Assembly: GCA_964502215.1 (NCBI GenBank)
Contig: CAZCUN010000001.1
Coordinates: 62,001-126,000 of the forward strand
Direction of reading: 5' to 3'
Source of the DNA: JAALLB01 sp964502215
GTDB lineage: Bacteria > Pseudomonadota > Alphaproteobacteria > Rhizobiales > Rhizobiaceae
DNA length: 64,000 bases
In this document: piece by piece, positions 43,348-50,964 of the stretch
Layout of the letters: each line of letters begins with the position of its first letter
Position numbering within the stretch: the stretch's first letter is position 1
Notes under the pieces: model-generated
Told to the model about the DNA's origin: nothing
The model's input: the letters and a program-made list of their open reading frames with translations, nothing else
The model's database searches: none
Made by a program: the position numbers and the translations under genes

Positions 43348-44286
43348 ATGCCAAAAGAGGGCGGTATCAGACAAGACGTAGGCTTTACGGAACATAGACG
43401 TATCGATTGGACTGAATTTCCCAGTGCCCCCTCTAGTCCTGACAACATAGTTCTTCCCATAAATGATGCCGTTCCAAACTGGATACCAGAAACGACATCA
43501 AAGATTGGCGATTGGCGAAGTAGGGTTCGCGATGTTTATATTCGTTGGGCAATCACAATCAATGCGATGTGCGAAAGCCAAGAATCTTGGGGAAAAAAGC
43601 CAAAAGATAGAGTTCTACAAACTACAACCATTCGCCCAGACTTAGGTGGTAACCCTGACACGGTCGTTCTCGCTATTTGGCCATCCGATGTAGCTGCGGA
43701 GAATTATAAGAAAGCCGCACCAATGCTTGCTGCATACGGCTTTACTGATATCTTCGGTCTGTTAGAGGAAATCATTTTTGAGTGGCATGTCTTACTATTG
43801 AATGATGACCCAAAGCCAATTTTGAAGGGTCCAGAGTTCCGTGCGCTTCGGGGGTGCTACGCACTACGCAATGACAATGAGAAAGCTAAGCAAAGGTGGG
43901 AAAAAGATTGGTCAGCCAGATTATCATCGTGGAGACGAAAACGTGCTTACGATGGAATCCATAAGGTATTCAAGTCTTATTTCGAAAGATCTAAACTCCG
44001 TAGGCCAAAGAAATTTAAACATACTGACGTACAAGACTGGGCAAAAACAATCGAGTGCATTGCCGAAATTCGAAATTTGCTCGTTCATGGTGAGAGTACA
44101 GTTTCTGAACATTTGGAAAACTTATGCAACGAATCGGTTGGTGATGTTCTCAACTTTAAAAAATATGATAGCCTTGATATCAACCTCCTGCATCTCATGT
44201 ATTTCGAGATGTTTTTTGACCAACTTTTATCAACACTCAATTTGAGTTTGGTTGACGCATATGAGCATCATTTTAAGAAAACTTAA
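43348..44286 (+). CDS. Unrecognised protein with a HEPN-like Rx4H motif
   Basis: The 312-residue protein is soluble, without signal peptide or membrane segments. The N-terminal part includes DWRSRVRDVYIRWAITINAM; a basic middle follows (SARLSSWRRKRAYDGIHKVF). Near the C-terminus ECIAEIRNLLVHGES contains an R-x4-H pattern as in HEPN RNases, with flanking helices. I do not recognise a named family. The start has a good ribosome-binding site (GGAGG). Codon use looks less AT-rich than neighbouring genes by eye. Together with the Abi gene 3 kb away it suggests a small defence or accessory patch. HEPN assignment is tentative. Confidence 0.55.
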   Translation: MPKEGGIRQDVGFTEHRRIDWTEFPSAPSSPDNIVLPINDAVPNWIPETTSKIGDWRSRVRDVYIRWAITINAMCESQESWGKKPKDRVLQTTTIRPDLGGNPDTVVLAIWPSDVAAENYKKAAPMLAAYGFTDIFGLLEEIIFEWHVLLLNDDPKPILKGPEFRALRGCYALRNDNEKAKQRWEKDWSARLSSWRRKRAYDGIHKVFKSYFERSKLRRPKKFKHTDVQDWAKTIECIAEIRNLLVHGESTVSEHLENLCNESVGDVLNFKKYDSLDINLLHLMYFEMFFDQLLSTLNLSLVDAYEHHFKKT

Positions 44287-44400
44287 TAGTCGGCGTTGAA
44301 ACGTATTTTTGCGGCATTACTCCAATGACTCAAAAGTCCGCATAGCTGCCATAAACCTCATCTCTGAATTCAAGCCATATTTAACCAAAATCTCCTATCC

Positions 44401-45330
44401 TCAAACCTTCCCCAAAGGGTGATGCTCTTCAACCAATTGCTTTAATCGCTCATCCAGCACATGCGTATATATTTGCGTTGTGGAAATATCTGCGTGACCC
44501 AACAATTGCTGCACACTTCGTAGGTCTGCGCCGTTTTGCAGGAGGTGGCTTGCAAAAGCGTGGCGCATGACGTGGGGCGAAATTTTGGTGGCGTCAAGCC
44601 CCGCGCGTAACGCCAGTTCTTTTAGGTCTCTTGCAAAAACCTGTCTGGCGTAATGTCCCGTTACTGAGCTTGCAGGGAATAAAAACTTACTATCTTCACC
44701 TTTATAGCCAGCTTTCATGTGAGACATGTAAAGCGCGATTGCATCTTTGCATTTGTCTGAAAGTGGAACGATGCGCTCTTTGTTTCCTTTGCCTACGATG
44801 TTTAAAAATCTGCCAGAGGCATTCGCTGCGGTTCTTGGTAGGCTGACTAATTCGCTCACACGCAAGCCTGATGCATAAAGCATTTCAATTAGAACGTAGA
44901 GCCTTGCTGCACGTAATCTGTTTGCAGGTGTGCCCTTTTTTGAATTTGCTTCTTCTTGCGCCAAACCTATTAGTTGATCGACTTCTTCTATGCTCATCAC
45001 TTTTGGTAGGGGGCGACCAAGCTTTGGGCTATCGACTGTGTTGCAAGGATCATCGGTTCTTATGCCTTCTGCGAATAAGAATTTATGAAATTGGCGAATG
45101 CTGGATAAGTGCATCGCTTGGGTTGAAGGTGATAATCCCTCCCCAGTTAGATGGCTTAAATAGCTTTCTACTGACGCAGTGACTGCCTGAGTTGGGGATG
45201 TGTTTTCGTCCATCAAGTAGTTTAAGTATCGCTCAAGCGTATTAGTATAAATAGATAAAGTATTTTTAGCTGCACCTCGTTCGGCGCTCATCATTTCTAG
45301 AAATGCCTCTACAAGATGAAACTCTTTCAA
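44401..45330 (-). CDS. xerD: Site-specific tyrosine recombinase XerD
   Basis: XerD with XerC resolves chromosome dimers at dif. The 309-residue protein has the N-terminal SAM-like core-binding domain and the catalytic residues in order: Arg in LYASGLRVSELVSLP, Lys in GKGNKERIVPLSDK, His-x-x-Arg in SPHVMRHAFASHLL, His in LLGHADISTTQIYTH, and Tyr in that same last segment. It is a housekeeping recombinase and not a mobile-element integrase: it sits in the conserved xerD-aroK-aroB order of rhizobia. Confidence 0.93.
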   Translation of the reverse strand: MKEFHLVEAFLEMMSAERGAAKNTLSIYTNTLERYLNYLMDENTSPTQAVTASVESYLSHLTGEGLSPSTQAMHLSSIRQFHKFLFAEGIRTDDPCNTVDSPKLGRPLPKVMSIEEVDQLIGLAQEEANSKKGTPANRLRAARLYVLIEMLYASGLRVSELVSLPRTAANASGRFLNIVGKGNKERIVPLSDKCKDAIALYMSHMKAGYKGEDSKFLFPASSVTGHYARQVFARDLKELALRAGLDATKISPHVMRHAFASHLLQNGADLRSVQQLLGHADISTTQIYTHVLDERLKQLVEEHHPLGKV

Positions 45331-45343
45331 TAGACAGTCCTGA

Positions 45344-45490
45344 TTATTGCGGATTAAGTTTATTGGTGGGAATTTTTACAGTCATCTCTCTTGGATTTGG
45401 CTCAACAAATACAGTGAGGGCAAACATGCTGCCATAAAAAATGCCAGCAATGATTGCGATAAAAAATAAAAACCTGAATAAACTTGGCAT
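45344..45490 (-). CDS. 48-residue single-helix membrane protein upstream of xerD
   Basis: The short gene reads MPSLFRFLFFIAIIAGIFYG, then SMFALTVFVEPNPREMTV, ending KIPTNKLNPQ. It has one membrane helix (about residues 3-28) and a conserved-looking polar tail. A GAGGG ribosome-binding sequence precedes the ATG and the gene ends 13 bases before xerD, so the two are co-transcribed. The same tiny gene occurs at this place in other rhizobia as far as I recall. Its function is unknown. Confidence 0.8.
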   Translation of the reverse strand: MPSLFRFLFFIAIIAGIFYGSMFALTVFVEPNPREMTVKIPTNKLNPQ

Positions 45491-45637
45491 GTTTTCCCTC
45501 TGCCATATGTTGTTTCATACCCTTTATGTAAAACCCGCAAGCAAATGGCAAGACTGGACTTCACATTGTTCACTTGACCTTGTGGCACTTATGGTATCGA
45601 AAGGGCAAAAGAATTATTTTTAACCTATTTAATTTCC

Positions 45638-46213
45638 ATGGCAAAACGAAGACAGTCGCGAGTAAATAGAATTTTATCCAAGTTGGATGGGCGAAGCATT
45701 GTGTTTTTAGGCATGATGGGCTGCGGTAAGTCAGCTATTGGCAAAATGGTTGCTAGAAAGCTTGGGCTTGAGTTTAAAGATGCGGATATTGAAATAGAAA
45801 AGGCCGCAGGGCGTTCTGTTGCTGATATTTTTGCAGAATATGGTGAAGAAGAGTTTCGTCGACTTGAAGAAAAAGTAATTGAACGTATTTTGGCGGATGG
45901 GCCAGTTCTGCTTGCACTTGGTGGTGGCGCTTATATGGCAGAACCTACGCGGCAGATTATTGCAAAATACGGCATGTCGATTTGGCTAAAGGCTGATCTT
46001 AATTTGTTGTTGGAGCGGATTGGAAGGCGTCCTAACAAGCGACCTTTACTGCGAAATGGTAATCCTAGAGAAATTCTTACTAATCTTATAAAAATACGCG
46101 ACCCTGTTTATGCGAATGCGGAATTACATATTCAGTCACAAGGTGGTACAAAATCCGATATGCGAAACATCGTAATGGATGCGTTGGATGAACATTTGAA
46201 AGATTTAGTATGA
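45638..46213 (+). CDS. aroK: Shikimate kinase
   Basis: The enzyme phosphorylates shikimate in aromatic amino-acid synthesis. The 191-residue protein has Walker A GMMGCGKSAIGKMVA, the shikimate-binding DADIEIEKAAGRSVADIF and the lid-region arginines in GRRPNKRPLL. Its stop codon overlaps the aroB start by four bases (ATGA), so translation is coupled. It is the first gene of the aroK-aroB-CNNM unit, divergent from the 48-residue gene. Confidence 0.96.
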   Translation: MAKRRQSRVNRILSKLDGRSIVFLGMMGCGKSAIGKMVARKLGLEFKDADIEIEKAAGRSVADIFAEYGEEEFRRLEEKVIERILADGPVLLALGGGAYMAEPTRQIIAKYGMSIWLKADLNLLLERIGRRPNKRPLLRNGNPREILTNLIKIRDPVYANAELHIQSQGGTKSDMRNIVMDALDEHLKDLV

Positions 46214-47331
46214 GTTTGCAAAATCAAAATTTGGTCAATGTAGACCTTGGTGAACGTTCTTACGATATCAAAATCGGGAATGGTGTATTAGCTCAGATTG
46301 GTGAAGCAATTAAATCCGTGTCAATGAATGCAAGATGCGTGATTGTGACTGATGTTAATGTAAATCTTAAACACGGTGATGCAATTCGCGGATATTTAGA
46401 TGCTGCCAGTATAGAGCATTCGACTATTGAAATTGCTGCGGGTGAACACTCTAAATCCTGGGGTGTGTTTCAACAAGTTGTAGATGATATCCTTGCGACA
46501 AAATTAGAGCGCAATGATTTGGTGATTGCTTTTGGCGGTGGTGTTGTCGGTGACCTAGCTGGATTTGCTGCTTCTGTTGTAAGGCGAGGTATGCGGTTTA
46601 TTCAAGTGCCGACTTCATTATTAGCGCAGGTAGATTCTTCCGTTGGTGGGAAAACAGGGATTAATTCTTCCCATGGTAAAAATTTAATTGGTGCTTTTTA
46701 TCAACCAGAAGAAGTGCTCATCGATCTTGATATTTTGAAAACTTTAAGTGAACGCGAGTTTAGGGCAGGGTATGCGGAAGTTGCTAAGTATGGATTGATA
46801 AAATATCCAGATTTCTTTAGTTGGCTTGAGAGTAATCATAGGGATGTTTTTTCCCACGGTTCAGGCCTTGCCCACGCAATTAAAACTTCTTGTCAGGCAA
46901 AGGCTGATATTGTTGCCGCTGATGAAACGGAAGCAGGGCAAAGAGCGCTTTTAAACTTGGGGCATACATTTGGTCATGCTTTAGAAGGTTATACAGCCTA
47001 TGATGGTGCTCGTTTAGTGCATGGTGAAGGGGTTTCTATTGGTATGGTGCTTGCGCATCGTTTTTCTAATCGTTTAAACCATTGTTCGATGGATGATGTG
47101 ACGCGCGTTGAAGCACATATGAAAGCGGTTGGGCTACCAACTGCAATTGCAGATATCCCAGGCGAAATGCCATCGGTTGAAACTCTTATGAAGTTTATTG
47201 CACAAGATAAGAAGGTCAAACGCGGAGCGCTTACTTTTATCCTTACAAAAGGTGTTGGTAAGTCTTATATTGCAGATGACATCCCGCCTTCAGAGGTTTC
47301 TGCATTTTTAATGGATCAACTATCTAAATGA
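46210..47331 (+). CDS. aroB: 3-Dehydroquinate synthase
   Basis: AroB turns 3-deoxy-arabino-heptulosonate 7-phosphate into 3-dehydroquinate with NAD and a divalent metal. The 373-residue protein has IAFGGGVVGDLAGFAASVVRRG, QVPTSLLAQVDSSVGGKTGI and the metal ligands in GHTFGHALE and HGEGVSIGM. It overlaps both neighbours by four bases at each end, consistent with a tightly coupled operon. Confidence 0.96.
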   Translation: MSLQNQNLVNVDLGERSYDIKIGNGVLAQIGEAIKSVSMNARCVIVTDVNVNLKHGDAIRGYLDAASIEHSTIEIAAGEHSKSWGVFQQVVDDILATKLERNDLVIAFGGGVVGDLAGFAASVVRRGMRFIQVPTSLLAQVDSSVGGKTGINSSHGKNLIGAFYQPEEVLIDLDILKTLSEREFRAGYAEVAKYGLIKYPDFFSWLESNHRDVFSHGSGLAHAIKTSCQAKADIVAADETEAGQRALLNLGHTFGHALEGYTAYDGARLVHGEGVSIGMVLAHRFSNRLNHCSMDDVTRVEAHMKAVGLPTAIADIPGEMPSVETLMKFIAQDKKVKRGALTFILTKGVGKSYIADDIPPSEVSAFLMDQLSK

Positions 47332-48587
47332 CGACTGCATATATTTTTACCTTTATTGTTATTTTGCTGCTGATAATTTTGTCTGGCTTCTTTTCTGGCT
47401 CAGAAACAGCTTTAACTGCGGCTTCGCGTGCCCGTATGCATCAGCTTGAAAAGAATGGCGACAAGCGCGCTGAACAAGTTACAGAGCTTATTGAAAATCG
47501 TGAGCAACTGATTGGCACGCTTTTGATTGGCAATAACATTGTTAATATTCTAGCCTCAGCGCTTGCAACTAGTTTTTTCCTCAGTTTGTTTGGCGAAGCT
47601 GGGGTCGCGGTCGCGACAATTGTGATGACTGTGCTTGTTGTGGTTTTTGCGGAAGTCATGCCTAAGTCAGTTGCACTTGCAAATGCAGATAAATTTGCAG
47701 TAACGGTTGCCCCTATTATACGAGTTTTAGTGGTTTTATTTGCACCTCTTGCCAAAGCTGTTGGGGTATTAGTGCGTGGTATTTTAAAGCTTGTAGGCGC
47801 ACCTATCGGCAATGAGGATTTGTTGACCCCGCATGAAGAATTACGCGGCGCGGTGGAGCTTTTGCACAAAGATGGTTCTGTGATTAAAGATGACCGTGAT
47901 CGTCTTGGTGGTATTTTAGATCTTCATGAACTAGAGATTTCAGACGTCATGATTCACCGTACTAATATGGAAAGTATTAATGCGGAAGACCCCATTGAAC
48001 AAATTGTTAAGCAGATTTTGGCAAGTCCTTATACGCGAATTCCACTTTGGCAGGGTGAGAGTGATAATATTATTGGGGTTGTTCATTCAAAGGATGTTTT
48101 GCGTGCGCTTGCGGGCAAAAAGAATGATATCAAATCACTTGATATCAAGAAAATTTCTTCAAAACCTTGGTTTGTTCCTGAGACAACCACATTAAAAGAT
48201 CAGCTGAATGCATTTCTTCGACAAAAAGCACATATTGCGCTGGTTGTTGATGAGTATGGAGAAGTTGAAGGCGTTGTTACGCTTGAAGATATTCTTGAAG
48301 AGATTGTTGGGGAAATCGCTGATGAACATGATGAGGAAGTCTCAGGTGTAAAGCCTCAGGCGGATGGCTCTTGGATTGTTGATGGCGGTGTGCAATTGCG
48401 TGATTTAAATCGCGCCTTAGATTGGGATTTGCCTGATGAAGAAGCAAATACAATTGCAGGCCTTGTCATTCATGCTGCTCAAATGATACCTGAAGAAAAA
48501 CAGATTTTTACTTTCTATGATAAGCGCTTTGCAGTTTTAAAACGTGAAAAGAATAGAATTGCGAAGTTACGTATCAGGAATTTGTAA
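47328..48587 (+). CDS. CNNM/CBS-domain membrane protein (HlyC/CorC family)
   Basis: The 419-residue protein has an N-terminal CNNM/DUF21 domain with about four helices (FIVILLLIILSGFFSGSETA), then two CBS domains (about 205-335), and a C-terminal CorC_HlyC domain (DGSWIVDGGVQLRDLN). Family members take part in magnesium or cobalt efflux; older annotations call them hemolysins without proof. Its place after aroB with a four-base overlap is typical of rhizobia, but no functional link to the shikimate pathway is evident. Confidence 0.93.
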   Translation: MTTAYIFTFIVILLLIILSGFFSGSETALTAASRARMHQLEKNGDKRAEQVTELIENREQLIGTLLIGNNIVNILASALATSFFLSLFGEAGVAVATIVMTVLVVVFAEVMPKSVALANADKFAVTVAPIIRVLVVLFAPLAKAVGVLVRGILKLVGAPIGNEDLLTPHEELRGAVELLHKDGSVIKDDRDRLGGILDLHELEISDVMIHRTNMESINAEDPIEQIVKQILASPYTRIPLWQGESDNIIGVVHSKDVLRALAGKKNDIKSLDIKKISSKPWFVPETTTLKDQLNAFLRQKAHIALVVDEYGEVEGVVTLEDILEEIVGEIADEHDEEVSGVKPQADGSWIVDGGVQLRDLNRALDWDLPDEEANTIAGLVIHAAQMIPEEKQIFTFYDKRFAVLKREKNRIAKLRIRNL

Positions 48588-48662
48588 GGCTTTCTTGCGA
48601 ATCCTCTCCGCATCTGTTTTATGGATGCTAAATGTTAGATAGACCCATTAGTGTGGATGATT

Positions 48663-49619
48663 ATGGTAAGTTATTTAGAGTTTGAAAAACCTGTTGCAGA
48701 CCTTGAGGGACAGATCCGCGAATTACGCGCGCTTGCCAATCAAGATGAAAGTGTTGATCTAAGTGAAGATATCACAAGGCTTGAAACCAAATCTTCTGAT
48801 CTACTTCAAGGGCTTTATTCTAAGCTTAAGCCTTGGGATAAGACACAAGTGGCGCGTCATCCAGATCGTCCGCATTTTGTTGATTATCAAAAAGCAATGA
48901 TTGAGGATTTTACACCTCTTGCAGGCGATCGTTACTTTGGTGAAGATCATGCAGTTTTTGCTGGCTTCGGCCGTTTTGAAGGACGTTCTGTCGCCATAAT
49001 CGGCCAAGAAAAAGGGATGGATACTGAAACACGCTTAAAACATAACTTTGGAATGGCAAGACCTGAGGGTTACCGTAAAGCAATTCGAATAATGGATATG
49101 GCTGAGCGTTATAATTTACCTGTTATTTCATTGGTAGATACTGCGGGTGCATATCCGGGGCTTGGCGCAGAAGCCAGAGGGCAGGCAGAGGCAATTGCGC
49201 GCTCTACTGAAAAGTGTCTAACGCTTGAAGTGCCTATGGTGTCTGTCATAATTGGTGAAGGGGGATCAGGGGGAGCGATTGCAATTGCATCTGCTAACCG
49301 CGTTTATATGCTTGAACATTCAATCTATAGTGTCATTTCACCTGAAGCAGGCGCCTCAATATTATGGCGTGATCCTGCTCGAGCTAAAGACATTGCAACA
49401 TCTATGAAAATTACAGCTCAAGACTTACTTGAGATGGGCATTGTCGATGGTATTATACCTGAGCCACTTGGTGGTGCGCATCGTGGTCATGAAGCGGTTT
49501 TTGATGCTACTAAAGCGCAAATATCAGAAGCTTTGCAAGAATTTGAAGGTATGGCAGGTTCTGATATCAAAAAAGAACGCCAAGATAAGTTTTTAGCAAT
49601 GGGTCGTAATTTATCCTAA
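48663..49619 (+). CDS. accA: Acetyl-CoA carboxylase carboxyltransferase subunit alpha
   Basis: AccA with AccD transfers the carboxyl group from biotin to acetyl-CoA, the first step of fatty acid synthesis. The 318-residue protein starts MVSYLEFEKPVADLEGQIRE and has the conserved GFGRFEGRSVAIIGQEKG, FGMARPEGYRKA and SIYSVISPEAGASILW. I chose the ATG at 48663 by the family start; upstream GTG/ATG (48651, 48657) only add four or two residues. It stands alone. Confidence 0.96.
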   Translation: MVSYLEFEKPVADLEGQIRELRALANQDESVDLSEDITRLETKSSDLLQGLYSKLKPWDKTQVARHPDRPHFVDYQKAMIEDFTPLAGDRYFGEDHAVFAGFGRFEGRSVAIIGQEKGMDTETRLKHNFGMARPEGYRKAIRIMDMAERYNLPVISLVDTAGAYPGLGAEARGQAEAIARSTEKCLTLEVPMVSVIIGEGGSGGAIAIASANRVYMLEHSIYSVISPEAGASILWRDPARAKDIATSMKITAQDLLEMGIVDGIIPEPLGGAHRGHEAVFDATKAQISEALQEFEGMAGSDIKKERQDKFLAMGRNLS

Positions 49620-49729
49620 TTCTCTTGCTATTTCTTACGTTCTGACAAAATCGTGACCGAGTTTGGTAACGCCTTGTCAATTGATATGGTTTATATCAGC
49701 TTAATACGTTAGATTTAAACGGGTTAGTC

Positions 49730-50923
49730 ATGAAATTAAAAGCTTCTAAAACAATTGCTGTTTTGTTTGCAGGAACTTTATTAGCTGCTTGTAATGGCAG
49801 TGTATTGGGTAGTTCTATTCCAAAACATGAAAAACCTGTTCCAAATTATCTTGTAAAATCCATGAAAACCAAGGGTATGACCTTGGGCGCGCCTATTATG
49901 TTGCGGATTTTCAAAGAAGAAAACGTTATGGAGGTTTGGAAACAAGACCACAAACAACGTTATGCGCTTTTACAGTCTTATGAAATTTGTAAGTGGTCAG
50001 GTAAACTTGGTCCAAAATATCAAGAAGGCGATCGCCAAGCTCCTGAAGGATTTTATCACGTTACAAAAGGCTTGATGAACCCAAATTCAGATTTTCACCT
50101 GTCTTTTAACCTTGGTTTCCCAAACACGTATGACCGTGCAAACAATCGTACTGGCTCATTTTTAATGGTTCATGGTGATTGTTCTTCTGCGGGTTGTTAT
50201 TCAATGACCGATGAATACATTGAAGAAATATATGCGATGGCGCGTGAAGCTTTTAAGGGTGGGCAAAAAGCTTTTCAGGTTCAAGCCTTTCCGTTTCGCA
50301 TGACTGCGGAGAACCTTGCGAAAAAATCCAATCATAAAAAGTTTGAATTTTGGAAGATGCTAAAAGAAGGTAGTGACCATTTCGAAGTCACAAACAAGCA
50401 GCCTAAGGTTGATGTTTGTGAGAAGCGTTATGTTTTTAATCGTGTTGCAGATGAGGGAAAAAAGTTTAATTCTCGATTGCAATGCCCGCCTTCCAAAACT
50501 TCGCGTAGTTTGGCGCTTGCATTTAATGCAAAGCAAAATAAAGATCAGGCGATTTTTGATAAAATCTTAAAGCGCAATGCAGCAAGCCCATTTGTAAAGC
50601 CTGAAGATAAACCATCAGCTACAAATATTTCAATTAAAGCTAATCCAACAATAGGTACACTTGCTATCCTTGAACCGGTTAAGCCTATTGTTGCTGTTTC
50701 GCAGACTAAAAAATTGGAAGCTGTGCAACCCTCTATTGTTGCAATACCGCAACCAAAACCAGCGGGTGGTGAACAAGCAGTGCAGCCTGTGCCGCAGGTA
50801 ACGCCACAACAAACCTCGCAACAAACTCAACAGGCGACAACCGTTGTTAATCAAATTGAGGCACAAGTACCCTCATCAGTCGTTGTGCCAAAGCAAGCTC
50901 AACGCATTGAGCCGCAATCTTAA
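49730..50923 (+). CDS. L,D-transpeptidase family (YafK-like) lipoprotein
   Basis: The 397-residue protein has a lipobox (LLAAC, acyl-Cys at about residue 21) and a catalytic domain at about 40-190. The YkuD-type motif reads MVHGDCSSAGCYSMTDE, where His and the second Cys are the catalytic residues. The last 100 residues are a glutamine- and proline-rich tail with no fold (PQVTPQQTSQQTQQA). It probably cross-links or trims peptidoglycan, or attaches proteins to it, in the periplasm. Confidence 0.88.
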   Translation: MKLKASKTIAVLFAGTLLAACNGSVLGSSIPKHEKPVPNYLVKSMKTKGMTLGAPIMLRIFKEENVMEVWKQDHKQRYALLQSYEICKWSGKLGPKYQEGDRQAPEGFYHVTKGLMNPNSDFHLSFNLGFPNTYDRANNRTGSFLMVHGDCSSAGCYSMTDEYIEEIYAMAREAFKGGQKAFQVQAFPFRMTAENLAKKSNHKKFEFWKMLKEGSDHFEVTNKQPKVDVCEKRYVFNRVADEGKKFNSRLQCPPSKTSRSLALAFNAKQNKDQAIFDKILKRNAASPFVKPEDKPSATNISIKANPTIGTLAILEPVKPIVAVSQTKKLEAVQPSIVAIPQPKPAGGEQAVQPVPQVTPQQTSQQTQQATTVVNQIEAQVPSSVVVPKQAQRIEPQS

Positions 50924-50964
50924 TAAGGGTTGTTGTTCAAACGCTTTGATGTTGTCGTTGAAAT

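Noticed and set aside
44401..45330. Tyrosine recombinase as a sign of a mobile element
   Set aside because: It is XerD in the conserved xerD-aroK-aroB order, without attachment sites or phage genes.
45382..45588. 68-codon minus-strand frame overlapping the 48-residue gene
   Set aside because: The overlapping frame from 45490 has a ribosome-binding site and a plausible membrane protein ending just before xerD.
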